A DNA stretch of 51,851 bases from Pseudanabaena sp. M53BS1SP1A06MG (GCA_020404105.1 JADBWH010000045.1:1-51851); one strand, 5' to 3'. Counted from the stretch's first letter, positions 8,182-18,526 are shown. Notes: generated by a model not told the origin, from the sequence alone. Program-made: numbers and translations.

Positions 8182-10671
8182 CTAAGCTGAAGGCAATAGC
8201 TGGAGGTTGATATCAGAACCACTTAAAGCTTCTTGTTCAATGACTTTGACCTTGCCATCATCATCGACATCTACCTGTACCGATGCGCCTTCACGGACTT
8301 TGCCCGTCAAGATCTCTTCAGCAAGAGAATCTTCGAGCAAGCGCATGATCGCTCGACGTAGTGGACGTGCGCCATAGCTGGGATTATAGCCTTCTTGGAC
8401 TAACAGATCCTTGAAGCGCTCAGTCACGGTCAGAACAATGTTCTTGTCAAGCATCCGCTTGAAGAACTCGTTGAGCATGAGATCAGCGATCTCCTTGACT
8501 TCGGGCTTGGTCAACTGACGGAAGACAATGATTTCATCAAGACGGTTGAGGAACTCTGGACGGAAGTACTGCTTCAGTTCTTCGTTAACTAGGGAGCGAA
8601 TGCGGGTATAAAGCGCATCCTCTTGGCTAGCCGCGAAGTCAAAGCCGAGTCCACCACCTCCCTTTTCAATGACCTTAGAACCAACGTTAGAGGTCATGAT
8701 CAGCAGGGTGTTCTTGAAGTCAACGGTGCGCCCCTTCGAGTCAGTTAGGCGACCATCTTCAAGGACTTGCAACAGCAAGTTGAAGACATCGGGGTGAGCC
8801 TTTTCGATTTCGTCGAACAGTACGACGGTGTAGGGACGACGACGGACGGCTTCGGTAAGCTGACCACCTTCGTTGTAGCCGACATATCCAGGAGGTGAAC
8901 CGATCAGCTTGGATACGGTGTGACGCTCCATATATTCGGACATGTCAAGGCGGATCATTGCCTCTTCAGAACCGAAGAAATAGGATGCAAGTGCCTTGGT
9001 TAGCTCAGTCTTACCAACGCCTGTTGGACCAGAGAAGATAAAGCTAGCGATCGGGCGGTTCGGACTCTTCAGACCGACACGGGCGCGACGGATTGCACGG
9101 GAAATTGCTTTAACTGCTTCATCCTGACCGATGACACGGCTATGCAGGGTTTCTTCCATCTGCATGAGCTTGACGGACTCTGATTCGGTGATCTTGAGGA
9201 CGGGTACGCCAGTCCAAGAACTGACGATATAAGCGATGTCCTCTTCGGTGACACGAATTTCAGGAGCATCTTCGGTAGGAGTTTCGGTTTTCTTAGTTTG
9301 GCTAAGGGCGCGAATTTGTTGCTTGAGGTCGATTTCCTTATCACGCAATTCTGCTGCTTTGTCAAAGTCTTGCTTGCGAACGGCATCATCCTTATCTTTG
9401 AGGGTTTGACGCAATTCTTTATCAAGGTCTTTTGCGGCAGGAGGCAACTGCGAGTTAATCAGGCGTACGCGAGAACCCGCTTCGTCGATCAAGTCGATCG
9501 CTTTGTCAGGTAAGAAGCGATCACTGATGTAGCGATCAGACAATCTTGCGGCGGCAACAAGGGCTTCGTCGTCGATCTTGAGCTTGTGGTGTTCTTCGTA
9601 ACGCTGACGCAAACCGATTAAGATTTCGATGGTTTCTTCAACGCTAGGCTCACCGACCATGACGGGTTGGAATCGGCGTTCAAGGGCGGCATCACGCTCA
9701 ATGTGCTTACGATATTCGTCAAGGGTGGTTGCGCCGATGCATTGCAATTCGCCACGAGCGAGAGCAGGCTTCAAGATATTGGCGGCATCGATCGCGCCTT
9801 CGGCAGCACCAGCACCGATCAAGGTATGGACTTCATCAATTACCAAGATCACATTGCCAGCCGTGCGGATTTCTTCCATGATTTTCTTGAGGCGTTCCTC
9901 AAATTCACCACGGTATTTTGTACCCGCAACGAGCAAGCCGATATCGAGGGTGACAACCCGCTTTTCTTGCAAAATATCGGGGATGTCACTGTTGGAGATG
10001 CGCTGTGCCAAACCTTCAGCGATCGCGGTTTTACCCACACCTGGTTCACCGATCAAAACAGGATTGTTTTTGGTGCGGCGACCGAGGATCTGGATTACTC
10101 GTTCAATTTCTTTTTCACGACCCACAACAGGATCGAGTTTGCCATCTTGGGCTAGCTGAGTCAGATTCGAGCCAAATTCGTCAAGGGTAGGCGTTTTGGT
10201 TCGCCCCGATGATCCGCCACCTGCGGATACTTCGGCAGTCTCACCGAGCATTCTGATGACTTGGGTGCGAACCTTGGAGAGATCCACCCCGAGATTTTCT
10301 AAAACTCTCGCGGCAACACCTTCGCCTTCGCGAATCAGTCCTAGCAATAAATGCTCAGTACCGATATAGTTGTGTCCTAACTGGCGGGCTTCTTCTAACG
10401 ACAACTCTAGGACTCTTTTGGCGCGAGGCGTGAAAGGTATTTCAACTGCGACAAAACCAGAGCCGCGTCCGATGATTTTCTCAACCTCGATGCGGGCATC
10501 TTTGAGGTTGACACCCATGGACTTAAGTACTTTGGCGGCAACGCCAGTTCCTTCTCCGATTAGACCCAATAGGATTTGCTCTGTGCCGACAAAGTTATGA
10601 CCGAGGCGGCGAGCTTCCTCTTGAGCCAGCATGATGACTTTAATTGCTTTTTCTGTAAAGCGTTCAAACAT
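8182..10671 (-). CDS. clpC: Clp protease ATP-binding subunit ClpC
   Basis: ClpC is the HSP100 AAA+ unfoldase that feeds substrates to ClpP and is essential in many cyanobacteria and plastids. The 829-residue protein shows two N-terminal Clp_N repeats ([20 protein letters not shown], repeated near residue 77). NBD1 has Walker [14 protein letters not shown] near residues 208-220. A UVR-type middle segment ([14 protein letters not shown]) is near 440. NBD2 has [12 protein letters not shown] near 550, and a C-terminal D2-small domain follows. The ATG at 10671 gives the standard [10 protein letters not shown] start. Spacing and strand suggest possible read-through into minCDE. Confidence 0.97.
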   Translation of the reverse strand: MFERFTEKAIKVIMLAQEEARRLGHNFVGTEQILLGLIGEGTGVAAKVLKSMGVNLKDARIEVEKIIGRGSGFVAVEIPFTPRAKRVLELSLEEARQLGHNYIGTEHLLLGLIREGEGVAARVLENLGVDLSKVRTQVIRMLGETAEVSAGGGSSGRTKTPTLDEFGSNLTQLAQDGKLDPVVGREKEIERVIQILGRRTKNNPVLIGEPGVGKTAIAEGLAQRISNSDIPDILQEKRVVTLDIGLLVAGTKYRGEFEERLKKIMEEIRTAGNVILVIDEVHTLIGAGAAEGAIDAANILKPALARGELQCIGATTLDEYRKHIERDAALERRFQPVMVGEPSVEETIEILIGLRQRYEEHHKLKIDDEALVAAARLSDRYISDRFLPDKAIDLIDEAGSRVRLINSQLPPAAKDLDKELRQTLKDKDDAVRKQDFDKAAELRDKEIDLKQQIRALSQTKKTETPTEDAPEIRVTEEDIAYIVSSWTGVPVLKITESESVKLMQMEETLHSRVIGQDEAVKAISRAIRRARVGLKSPNRPIASFIFSGPTGVGKTELTKALASYFFGSEEAMIRLDMSEYMERHTVSKLIGSPPGYVGYNEGGQLTEAVRRRPYTVVLFDEIEKAHPDVFNLLLQVLEDGRLTDSKGRTVDFKNTLLIMTSNVGSKVIEKGGGGLGFDFAASQEDALYTRIRSLVNEELKQYFRPEFLNRLDEIIVFRQLTKPEVKEIADLMLNEFFKRMLDKNIVLTVTERFKDLLVQEGYNPSYGARPLRRAIMRLLEDSLAEEILTGKVREGASVQVDVDDDGKVKVIEQEALSGSDINLQLLPSA

Positions 10672-10792
10672 GGCGTTTCCCCATACTTTGCTGCGTTCTG
10701 GTTAAAGTTAATACTAGCACAGCATTAGCAGCATTCTGTGTGTACGGCTTTCACTCCTTTTTACCCAAATTGTTAAGATCCCTCTTAAGAGA

Positions 10793-11215
10793 CTGTCAAG
10801 CAAAGTGTGTAAAGTCTAGAAGCTAGAGATGAAGGCGATCCTCGAAGAGGATAGCAAATCGATCGAGAGCATGTTTCCAGTCACGAATGGGCATAGTCCA
10901 TTTCTTAGAAATATTCCGCATTGCCAAATAAACTAGCTTGAAAGCAGCCTCGTCGGAAGGAAAAATCTGCTGAGATTTAATCACCTTAGGCAAACTGCTA
11001 TTCATCGACTCAATCGCATTGGTGGTGTAAATTGCTCTGCGAATCTCGGACGGAAAAGCAAAGAATGGGATAATATGCGCTCAATGATTGCGCCAAGACT
11101 TGGAGATCGAGGGATATTGTTTGTCCCATTTTTCAGCAAACAACTCAAGGTTAAACTCTGCCTCCGATGCGGTCGCCGCAGCATAAATTGCCTTGAGATC
11201 AGCACAAACTCGGAG
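10793..11215 (-). pseudogene. IS256 (mutator) family transposase, C-terminal remnant
   Basis: Reading the minus strand, ADLKAIYAAATASEAEF, then EKWDKQYPSISKSWRNH, a TGA, and [29 protein letters not shown] and [10 protein letters not shown] match the C-terminal third of IS256-family transposases. The TGA (11081-11083) replaces a conserved Trp codon in the same frame, so a TGG-to-TGA nonsense mutation is likely. The N-terminal two thirds, including most of the catalytic DDE core, are missing. Sequence at 10793-10815 (agactgtcaagcaaagtgtg) resembles an IS256 terminal repeat. The fragment abuts an IS5-type remnant in the opposite orientation. Confidence 0.8.
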
Positions 11216-11291
11216 GACTGCAATTTCAGCTACGCCAAAGTTGCCTTGGAGCTTTTTCTGGCTATAGCCGTTGCGACTGTTGGTTTGTCCT

Positions 11292-11762
11292 TCTGGTCTC
11301 AGTTCAGAAGGAATTGACACTGAAATCGCTCAAGTTTCCGCAGATGGAGCCTATGACCATCGCCATTGTTATGATGAGATTGCTCAACATGGTGCTAAAG
11401 CCGTGATTCCTCCCCGCAAAGATGCCAAAATCTGGCAGCATGGCAATACCAGTGCACCACCCCATCCCCGTGACCAAAATCTCCGCTATATCCGCAAACA
11501 TGGGCGTAAAAAATGGAAACGTGACTCAGGTTATCATCGACGGTCTTTGGCAGAAACTACGATGTTTCGTTTCAAAAAAATCTTTGGTGGTACTCTATGT
11601 TCTCGTAAATTTGACAATCAGGCGGTTGAGTTGTTCATCAAGTGTACTACGCTCAATCGCATGATTCAACTCGCTAAACCTCTCTCTTATCCTGTTGATC
11701 CTTAATTATCTATCCTAATATTCCCTATCTTTTCTCTTCTTTTTATTCACGCAACAAAGCCC
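11292..11762 (+). pseudogene. IS5 family (IS903-like) transposase C-terminal fragment with right inverted repeat
   Basis: The plus-strand frame to 11705 contains QVSADGAYDHRHCYDE, AVIPPRKDAKIWQHGN, RKKWKRDSGYHRRSLAET and TMFRFKKIFGG. This is the C-terminal half of an IS5-family transposase, including the last DDE acidic residue region. The N-terminal half is absent. The sequence tttattcacgcaacaaagcc, ending at 11762, is the reverse of the GGCTTTGTTGCG-type terminal repeat of IS903-like elements, so the right end of the element appears intact. It directly abuts a broken gene fragment. Confidence 0.8.
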
Positions 11763-11937
11763 TTCACAAACCCAAAATCAGCTATCTGTTTTATCCCGAC
11801 TTTGAGCGAGATCCCCATCCAAAGATGCAAGCTTCAATGCAAATCGACCTGAGAGATTTGCAGGTTCGTTATCGTGACTATCTAAACTCCGATAATCCCC
11901 CGTACTTCATTGTAAAGATGCTTATATTCTTCCTGAC
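11763..11937 (+). pseudogene. Remnant resembling a DNA phosphorothioation-associated methyltransferase
   Basis: Directly after the IS end the plus strand reads HKPKISYLFYPDFERDPHP, MQASMQIDLRDLQ and VRYRDY..SDNPP. A one-base frame change then gives VLHCKDAYILPD followed by a stop. From memory this resembles the conserved LFYPDFD.DPHP..RDY.TSDNPPVLHRKETFVTPDY region of cyanobacterial proteins annotated as DNA phosphorothioation-associated putative methyltransferases. Both ends are missing and the frame is broken, so it cannot function. The family name is a recollection and a profile search is needed to confirm it. Confidence 0.5.
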
Positions 11938-11977
11938 TAATAACTGTACGCAAACAAACAAATTTATTAGGTTTGAT

Positions 11978-12014
11978 GTAGATATAGTGATGGCGAAGCC
12001 ATCGCTATATCTAC
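11978..12014. terminator. Hairpin after the autokinase gene
   Basis: A 17-bp stem (11978-11994 with 11998-12014), one G-T pair and a GAA loop, 19 bp beyond the autokinase stop. It plausibly ends that minus-strand transcript and separates it from the IS debris. Confidence 0.6.
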
Positions 12015-12032
12015 TCGACGATTAAGTCCCAT

Positions 12033-14246
12033 TTATTGTTTAGCAACTTTAATGGCAGTTACTTCTGAATCTGGTTCAAGATCTTCTTCATGTCCTTTGG
12101 GATTGAGATAATACTGATCATAATATCCATAGTGGTATTCACTATCCGAAGAACCAATCATATTAATCAATAAACCAGACACATTTGCTCTTGCGATTCC
12201 CAAGACTTCTAAAGCACGAGCGATACCTCCTCTCGTAGAACGATTAATTGCAGCAACTAGAATAAATGTATCCACCTTAGAAGTTAAACATTGAGCATCA
12301 GTTATCCCAATCACAGGTGGAGTGTCTACTAATACATAGTCATAGGCTTGTCGCCATTCCTGCAAAAGTGCAGTCATCTTTGTTGATTCCAATAACAACA
12401 TGGGATTTGGCGGTAGTGAGCCTGATGCTAAAATATGCAAATTACCCTTATCATCTGCAATCTGGACTAGATCCTGCCAAGGGCTTGGTGTCGCGAGAGC
12501 CGTTGATAAACCAAACTTATTACTTAACTTGGATAATTTATGAACAGTCGGCTTCCGCATATCTGCATCCACTAAGAGCACCTTATATCCTAGCGCTGCT
12601 AAAATTGTTGCTAAATTATAGGTCAATGTACTCTTACCCTCAGATGGTACTGATGAGGTAAAAGCTATTACCTTCATCGTATTATCAGTACCTAAATAGC
12701 GAAGATTTAAAGCTAGTGAACTCAATGCTTCTTTAAAAGCATAGTAACTGCTAGTTGGCAAAATTCCCTGACTTACCATTGCACTTAAAGAAGCTACTTC
12801 AGTCAAAGGAACTGAAGCCAGCAAGGGAATATCAATGATTTCCTTGACTTCCTCAACCTCACGAATCCTTTGATCGAGGCGATTAAATAGCAATGCACAC
12901 AAGATGCCTAAGGTTAATCCAATGAAAGTGCCAGCAATTAAACTTTTCTCAATATCAGGTGATGATGGTCGGGTAGGAATCAGAGGTGGTTCTAAAATTC
13001 TCCATGAGGAGATCTCTTGAGCTTCGGAAATCCTCAATTCCTCCAATTTTTCAGTTAATTTTTGATAAGTAGACGTATCTAAAGCTAATTTTCTTTGGAT
13101 TTCTATATACTTTTGTTGTATTTGGGGAATTTGTGAAAAAGCCTTAGCAACTTCAGCCTGAGCACCTCTAATACTTTCTAACTGAGCCTGATTCACTGCC
13201 AGAGATGTCTGGGCTTCAAATAACTGAGTGGCTAAAGTTTGTTGTATGGGACTATTCGGCTCATTGGTAATGTTGGTACCTCTAGTGCCAACTACTGACT
13301 GAGCACGAATTTCCAATAGTTTATAGAGTTCATCACGACGATCCTTGAGAGCTTGAACCGTAGGATGATCTTCACGAAATCTTGTCCGCTCTAGAAAATA
13401 GTTAGTTTCAACTTCTCGGAATTGCTTAACTAGTGACTGATAGGGAGTATCTTGTTGTAAAATCACGCCACTAATTGCAGCATCTGGGGATTTACCAACT
13501 TGGCGGCTAAGAGATTTATATTGTTGTTGGGTTTGTGCAATCTTAATTTGCAGTTCTTGAGCTTGAACCTCTAAAGCCTCACGCATTTTAAAAACTGCAG
13601 CCGCATAGGTTTCAGGATCGACAATGTTATAGGTTTTACGAAATCGGGTGACAGCAAGGGCGGACTTGTCAAGTTGCTGTTTGACTTGCGGTAATTTATC
13701 CTGAATAAACTTAATCGCAGTACTGGATTTAGTCCGTCGATCTTTTAAGCTATATTCGACATAGGTTTGAGCTAAAGCATTGAGAACTTCACGTGCACGT
13801 TTTGGATCGCTATCAGTATAGTTAAGCCGCAAAATCAAAGCGTCTTTTTCAGGACGAATTTCTAAGCCGCTCATAATCGTCCCAGCATCGATATCTTTGA
13901 CTGTGCTACTAGCAGAGGACTGTTTTATCTTGGTAACAGCGACTTCGATTAGAGGTCGGCTTCGGAGAATACCAATTTCTGTACCAAGATTAATTAATGA
14001 GCTACCCGGTAAACCAGGAACTTGAATATCAGATATAGAGATCGTAGAGTTATTAATTAGAAGAGATGCACTGGATCGATATTGGGGAGTTCTGGTAAAT
14101 GTATAGTAAGCATTGCCAACAAATACACTGGCAGAAACAGCTACGATGACAATCCAACGTTTGCGTAGTACTCGGAAGAATTTGGCAAGTTTAAACGAAT
14201 CATCGACATACTTGCCTGCGTAGGTCGCTTTAGGATATTCAGTCAT
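12033..14246 (-). CDS. Polysaccharide biosynthesis tyrosine autokinase (Wzz/BY-kinase)
   Basis: This 737-residue inner-membrane protein controls chain length and export of exopolysaccharide by cycles of self-phosphorylation on tyrosines. Residues about 20-110 form the Wzz domain, with a membrane segment IVIVAVSASVFVGNAYY. A long coiled-coil region follows (about 180-420). A second membrane segment, LIAGTFIGLTLGILCALLF, is near 435-455. The cytoplasmic BY-kinase has Walker A SVPSEGKSTLTYNLA near 529-543 and A' VLLVDADMRKPT near 555-566. The tail EYHYGYYDQYY is the autophosphorylated tyrosine cluster. It is transcribed alone. No wza or wzy homologues are in the window. Confidence 0.93.
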   Translation of the reverse strand: MTEYPKATYAGKYVDDSFKLAKFFRVLRKRWIVIVAVSASVFVGNAYYTFTRTPQYRSSASLLINNSTISISDIQVPGLPGSSLINLGTEIGILRSRPLIEVAVTKIKQSSASSTVKDIDAGTIMSGLEIRPEKDALILRLNYTDSDPKRAREVLNALAQTYVEYSLKDRRTKSSTAIKFIQDKLPQVKQQLDKSALAVTRFRKTYNIVDPETYAAAVFKMREALEVQAQELQIKIAQTQQQYKSLSRQVGKSPDAAISGVILQQDTPYQSLVKQFREVETNYFLERTRFREDHPTVQALKDRRDELYKLLEIRAQSVVGTRGTNITNEPNSPIQQTLATQLFEAQTSLAVNQAQLESIRGAQAEVAKAFSQIPQIQQKYIEIQRKLALDTSTYQKLTEKLEELRISEAQEISSWRILEPPLIPTRPSSPDIEKSLIAGTFIGLTLGILCALLFNRLDQRIREVEEVKEIIDIPLLASVPLTEVASLSAMVSQGILPTSSYYAFKEALSSLALNLRYLGTDNTMKVIAFTSSVPSEGKSTLTYNLATILAALGYKVLLVDADMRKPTVHKLSKLSNKFGLSTALATPSPWQDLVQIADDKGNLHILASGSLPPNPMLLLESTKMTALLQEWRQAYDYVLVDTPPVIGITDAQCLTSKVDTFILVAAINRSTRGGIARALEVLGIARANVSGLLINMIGSSDSEYHYGYYDQYYLNPKGHEEDLEPDSEVTAIKVAKQ

Positions 14247-14577
14247 CGTTTTATTTTTACCTAAGTAGCTCTAATCATCACAGGCTGAACAGCTAATGTT
14301 TATATCAAAACCGAGCCAATATAGCAATCAAGTATAGTTTGTAGATGTTTAAGAATTATGAGAGGTAACTTTTTGAGCTAGCGATCGCATAAGTTGAATT
14401 TTTCTAGGAAAAACTAGATTTGTGATTAGATCACAGGAATAGATATCAAATTCAAGTTCAAGATGTGAAAGCTGTTTAATTTCTAGATTTACCCTAGATT
14501 TGGTATTTATAATAGACAGTTATAGCAGCTTTCATTTTGCCGTATGTAAAATGAGACCTCCAAAACCTCTGCTGTAA

Positions 14578-14629
14578 TTACAGCCTATTGAGGATTTGAG
14601 TAGTACAGAAACATTTTTGAAAGTGGCGC
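14578..14629 (-). repeat. Dispersed repeat, copy 2 (inverted)
   Basis: On the minus strand this reads tttctgtactactcaaat followed by cctcaataggctgtaa, matching copy 1 at 5293-5341 at nearly every position. The gcgc end extends into a perfect hairpin. Confidence 0.6.
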
Positions 14630-14656
14630 TTTGCGCCACTTTCAAAAATGTTTCTG
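14606..14656. repeat. Perfect 24-bp inverted repeat with TTT loop
   Basis: 14606-14629 is exactly complementary to 14633-14656, and the centre is ggcgctttgcgcc. A 24-bp stem without mismatch is longer than needed for termination and suggests a mobile or regulatory palindrome. It is 125 bp upstream of the complex C assembly gene. Confidence 0.75.
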
Positions 14657-14780
14657 GGTTTTAAGTAAGCGCAAAGCGCTGTAAAGTTTTGATTTTGCAA
14701 ATGAGTATATATGCATTGACAAAACGCTATAACAAAAGTAATGAACAGATTGTACCCAAACCTATAAAATTTCAGTCCGA

Positions 14781-15299
14781 ATGCCTGTCACTATTCCTAC
14801 AATATATTCCACACTCCTCTTAACAATTCTACTGTTTTTGGGATTGATTTCTTTCTTACGAGGTTCGATTCGTGATCGCACTACCGATGTGCTTTTTAAT
14901 GTTGTTCAACTTACGGATGATCGCCTATTAATGCAAGTCCGTGATCATTTCCAGCAAAGAGCTTATAAAGTTGTGGAGATCGATCCAGAACGGGATGTGG
15001 CGATTTTGTTGGGTCAAGTTAGACCGAGTATTTTCCTAGCCGTATTTTTGACAATATTGGCAGCAATTGGTTTAACTTGTTTCGGCTTAGTTTTGGGGGT
15101 TTTAATTCCTGATTTAGAAAATCTCTGGTTGTGGTTGATCATTGCATCACCGATCGCAGGTTGGTTTTATTGGCGTGGTGTTCCCCGTGAGCAGAAGGTG
15201 AGCTTGCAGCTGCTAGCTGATGGCAAACTAAAAGTACGCGCTCACAAGGACGAGATTGCTGAGTTGCAGCGATCGCTCAATCTCGAAAAAATCGAATAG
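14781..15299 (+). CDS. Cofactor assembly of complex C subunit B (CCB2/CCB4-like)
   Basis: The 172-residue protein has an N-terminal membrane segment (about 7-27, TIYSTLLLTILLFLGLISFL). A soluble stretch with RSGIR-type spacing and YKVVEIDPERDVAILLGQV follows. Two more membrane segments are around residues 76-98 and 108-125. This is the pattern of cyanobacterial proteins related to plant CCB2/CCB4, which help attach haem ci covalently to cytochrome b6 of the b6f complex in the thylakoid membrane. The ATG at 14781 is well placed. The call is by recognition of the family, with moderate certainty. Confidence 0.75.
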   Translation: MPVTIPTIYSTLLLTILLFLGLISFLRGSIRDRTTDVLFNVVQLTDDRLLMQVRDHFQQRAYKVVEIDPERDVAILLGQVRPSIFLAVFLTILAAIGLTCFGLVLGVLIPDLENLWLWLIIASPIAGWFYWRGVPREQKVSLQLLADGKLKVRAHKDEIAELQRSLNLEKIE

Positions 15300-15419
15300 A
15301 AATTGAAGCAGGCTATAAGCAAGTGCAAAATGCTTGCTTCTATGTTTATAAAACAAAAATGCCTATATTTTTTATAATAGATATTTAGATAAAGATTTAC
15401 AACAAATTATTGGTGCTTC

Positions 15420-16838
15420 ATGACTACTATTTTAAATAGTCTAAGACGCGAGACTGTTGCGTCAAATTCACTACAAAGTAACGCTTTGAGTTTAAATAGC
15501 TTGTCGCCCAATCAACAACTGTTACCACTAACGGCTGTAGTTAATGCCGATGATCATTTAGAAATTGGTGGTTGCGATGTAGTGGAGTTAGTCCGCCAAT
15601 ATGGTTCGCCACTATATATTTTGGATGAAGTCAGTTTGCGAACTGCTTGTCAGCAATATCGCGATGCTTTGGTCAAGCATTATCAAGGAACCTCTCAAGT
15701 TTTATATGCTTCTAAAGCTTGGAGTTGCCTCGCCGTTTGTGCGATTGTTGCATCGGAGGGCTTAGGTATTGATGTGGTTTCTTCTGGTGAAATCCTGACG
15801 GCAGTCCGCGCAGGTGTTTCTCCGAGTTTGATTTATTTTCATGGCAACAATAAATCCCTCGATGAACTCAGCTATGCTCTAGAGGTTGGCTGCACAATCG
15901 TAGTGGACAATTGGCATGAGTTGAAAACCCTAGCCAGCCTTGCCAAAGAGCAATCGATCTCGATCGCCTTTACCGCCCCAAGGATCATGTTACGCTTAAC
16001 CCCTGGAATTGAATGTCATACCCATGAATATATCCGAACAGGGCATATTGACAGTAAGTTTGGCTTTGATCCCAATGAAATTGAAGTAGTCTTTGCCTTT
16101 GTAGCAGGCTCAAATCTCAACTGCATTGGTATTCATGCCCATATTGGCTCTCAGATTTTTGAATTGCAGCCTCACCAAGATATTGGCAGTGTGATGGTGC
16201 AGTGGTTTAAACTTGCGGGCGAAAAGTATGGATTGAGTTTCTCCGAGCTAAATATTGGCGGTGGTTTAGGTATTCGTTATGTCGAATCTGATGATCCTCC
16301 CAGTATTGAGGAATGGATCAAAGCGGTCAGCGCAGGAGTCACAGATGCTTTTGCTGAAGCAGGCTTAGCCTTGCCGAAATTGCTCTGTGAACCAGGTCGC
16401 TCTCTAGTTGGTGCGACCTGTGCCACTGCTTACACAATCGGTGGTAGCAAGACTGTACCTGAGATTCGCACCTATTTGACTATTGATGGTGGAATGTCTG
16501 ACAATCCTCGTCCGATTACCTATCAGTCCAAATATCGAGCTGTCGTGGCAAACCAGATGAGCGCTCCTCTATCGCAAACTGTGACGATCGCAGGTAAGCA
16601 TTGCGAATCAGGTGATATTTTAATTAAAGATATTCAGTTGCCTGAAACCAAGGCAGGCGATACTCTAGTTGTATTTGGAACAGGCGCATACAATTACAGC
16701 ATGGCTTCTAATTACAACCGCTTGCCTAAACCTGCGGCTATAGTTGTCCAAGGCGGCGAATCTAGTTTGATCATCAAGCGTGAAACTCGTGATGATCTAT
16801 TGCGTCAAGATTGTTTGCCAGAAAGACTACGCAAGTAA
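15420..16838 (+). CDS. lysA: Diaminopimelate decarboxylase
   Basis: This PLP enzyme makes L-lysine from meso-diaminopimelate, the last step of the pathway. The PLP lysine lies in VLYASKAWS (Lys99). The fold-III decarboxylase core is visible as HIGSQIFELQPH, NIGGGLGIRY (PLP phosphate loop) and LLCEPGRSLVG. The C-terminal domain contains VFGTGAYNYSMASNYNRLP, with the conserved Tyr. At 472 residues it carries a roughly 35-residue Ser/Leu/Asn-rich N-terminal extension that is common in cyanobacterial versions. The start is ATG at 15420. The next genes on the strand, cdaA and uppS, are cell-envelope related. Confidence 0.95.
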   Translation: MTTILNSLRRETVASNSLQSNALSLNSLSPNQQLLPLTAVVNADDHLEIGGCDVVELVRQYGSPLYILDEVSLRTACQQYRDALVKHYQGTSQVLYASKAWSCLAVCAIVASEGLGIDVVSSGEILTAVRAGVSPSLIYFHGNNKSLDELSYALEVGCTIVVDNWHELKTLASLAKEQSISIAFTAPRIMLRLTPGIECHTHEYIRTGHIDSKFGFDPNEIEVVFAFVAGSNLNCIGIHAHIGSQIFELQPHQDIGSVMVQWFKLAGEKYGLSFSELNIGGGLGIRYVESDDPPSIEEWIKAVSAGVTDAFAEAGLALPKLLCEPGRSLVGATCATAYTIGGSKTVPEIRTYLTIDGGMSDNPRPITYQSKYRAVVANQMSAPLSQTVTIAGKHCESGDILIKDIQLPETKAGDTLVVFGTGAYNYSMASNYNRLPKPAAIVVQGGESSLIIKRETRDDLLRQDCLPERLRK

Positions 16839-16895
16839 TTGCAAAATGAGTTATCAAAGTAATTGCGAAATTAGTTATGAATGAGAGGGTTATGA

Positions 16896-17786
16896 ATGCA
16901 GTGGTTTGCCAATATCAACTCAATTGCATTCATCATGAGGGCGATCGATATCCTTGCACTGTTTGGGTTGATCTATCTCATGCTGTCCCTCAGCAACGAT
17001 CGCCGCACTTTATTAATGGTGCGGGGCATTATCTTTTTACTGATTGCTAGTGTTGTTAGTGATCGCCTTGGTTTACGATTCCTGAATTTTGTTCTTGATA
17101 AATTATTAATTGGCTCTGCTGTAGCCATGGCAGTGATCTTGCAGCCAGAACTGCGGCGGTTTCTCGAACGTCTTGGACGAGGAGATGTGCTTTCCTTACT
17201 ACAAACAACCACCAATCGACGTACACCTGCTGAAGCTGATTCAGTGATTGAGGAAATTATCGAGGCAGTAATCGAGCTATCTCAAAATCGGACAGGTGCA
17301 TTGATGATTATTGAAACTGGTGAACCGATTGATGATCGCGATTTTTCTGTCCCTGGTGTTAAACTTAATGCCCTATTATCAAAAGAGCTACTGCATACCA
17401 TTTTTCAAACATCTACACTTTTGCATGATGGGGCAATCTTAATTCGCGAAGATCGGATTGTAGCAGCTGGTGTGATTTTGCCTATTTCAGATCGGGCTGC
17501 TTCACGGGAAATTGGCACAAGACACCGAGCCGCTATGGGCATTACTGATCGTGTCAGAAATTGTTTTTGTGTTGTAGTTTCCGAAGAAACAGGTTCGATA
17601 GCGATCGCCGAAAATGGCATATTAGATCGTCCTCTCGCCAGCAGTCGGCTCCGAGAAATATTAGAAACTAAACTCGGTAATTATCGTCCAACTCCTTTAG
17701 GAAGAACAGTGCCCAAGTTTAATTGGCTCTGGTCAAGTGTGAATATCAAAAATATGGTAAGTCGAAAATCGTCAGAAAAGAAATGA
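16896..17786 (+). CDS. cdaA: Diadenylate cyclase CdaA
   Basis: CdaA condenses two ATP into the second messenger c-di-AMP, which in cyanobacteria is linked to osmotic and day-night regulation. Three N-terminal membrane helices (about 15-32, 38-55 and 68-85) are followed by the DisA_N domain. Its catalytic signatures are LLHDGAILI (DGA 178-180) and GTRHRAAMG (RHR 209-211). At 296 residues it is slightly longer than Bacillus CdaA, with a C-terminal tail. It overlaps uppS by ATGA, so the two are co-translated. The pairing links c-di-AMP with undecaprenyl carrier supply. Confidence 0.95.
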   Translation: MQWFANINSIAFIMRAIDILALFGLIYLMLSLSNDRRTLLMVRGIIFLLIASVVSDRLGLRFLNFVLDKLLIGSAVAMAVILQPELRRFLERLGRGDVLSLLQTTTNRRTPAEADSVIEEIIEAVIELSQNRTGALMIIETGEPIDDRDFSVPGVKLNALLSKELLHTIFQTSTLLHDGAILIREDRIVAAGVILPISDRAASREIGTRHRAAMGITDRVRNCFCVVVSEETGSIAIAENGILDRPLASSRLREILETKLGNYRPTPLGRTVPKFNWLWSSVNIKNMVSRKSSEKK

Positions 17787-18526
17787 CTGCTAAGCTATTG
17801 CAAACTTTGCCACTAGATCTAGATCGTCAGCGATTGCCTAAACATGTTGCCGTAATTATGGACGGGAATGGGCGTTGGGCTAAGCAAAAAGGAATGCCCA
17901 GAATTGCTGGGCATAGACAGGGGGTTGATGCTCTCAAGGACTTGCTACGCTGTTGCAAAGACTGGGGAATTGAAGCGCTGACAGTCTACGCTTTTTCTAC
18001 GGAAAATTGGAGTAGACCTGCACAGGAAGTTGATTTCTTGATGGTTTTATTTGAGCGGATGTTGCGCCGTGAATTAGATGAAATGTGTCGTGAAGGGGTG
18101 CGGATTTCCTTTGTGGGTGATCTGGATTCTCTGTCCCATTCCTTACGTGCAGAAATCGAGCGATCGCAATTTGCTACGGCAAATAATCAAGCAATTCATT
18201 TTACGGTAGCGATTAATTACGGCAGTCGCCGCGAAATCGTGAAAGTCTGTCGCCAAATTGCGGAAGCGACCCAATCAGGGGAAATCAAACCTGAAGATAT
18301 TGATGAAAATCTATTTGAGCAGCATCTCTATACTGCGGGAACCCATAATCCTGACTTGCTGATTCGCACTAGTGGCGAGATGCGCTTAAGTAATTTCTTG
18401 CTCTGGCAAATGGCTTATACCGAGATGTATTTTACCAATACCCTTTGGCCAGATTTCGATCGCCGTGAGTTTCATCGCGCATTGATGGATTATCAAGAGC
18501 GGGATCGGCGCTTTGGTAAAGTATAA
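17783..18526 (+). CDS. uppS: Isoprenyl transferase (undecaprenyl diphosphate synthase)
   Basis: UppS makes the C55 isoprenoid carrier for peptidoglycan and polysaccharide from farnesyl-PP and isopentenyl-PP. [17 protein letters not shown] carries the catalytic Asp27, and [14 protein letters not shown] and [17 protein letters not shown] are the other family blocks. The ATG at 17783 was chosen over the TTG at 17723 because it gives a normal 247-residue protein and an ATGA overlap with the cdaA stop. A possible terminator follows at 18525-18552. Confidence 0.95.
   Translation: MTAKLLQTLPLDLDRQRLPKHVAVIMDGNGRWAKQKGMPRIAGHRQGVDALKDLLRCCKDWGIEALTVYAFSTENWSRPAQEVDFLMVLFERMLRRELDEMCREGVRISFVGDLDSLSHSLRAEIERSQFATANNQAIHFTVAINYGSRREIVKVCRQIAEATQSGEIKPEDIDENLFEQHLYTAGTHNPDLLIRTSGEMRLSNFLLWQMAYTEMYFTNTLWPDFDRREFHRALMDYQERDRRFGKV

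Larger units (their letters stand above)
14247..14780. other. Intergenic region with repeat and hairpin, no gene
   Basis: This 534-bp region lies between divergent genes. It holds a HIP1 site at about 14383-14390, the dispersed repeat copy at 14578-14629, a perfect 24-bp hairpin (14606-14656) and a small agcgc..gcgct palindrome near 14668. No coding frame is supported. Confidence 0.6.

Noticed and set aside
9629-10159. Long plus-strand open frames (160-176 codons) antisense to clpC
   Set aside because: They mirror the codon structure of clpC on the other strand and have no start signals or recognisable product.
11825-12025. 66-codon ORF as a small gene
   Set aside because: Its start is an internal Met of a larger broken fragment, and after SDNPP the frame is wrong for the family and reads random sequence.
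17723-17782. TTG start giving a 267-residue UppS
   Set aside because: The extra 20 residues are the translated end of cdaA in another frame. The ATG at 17783 gives the normal length and an ATGA overlap.
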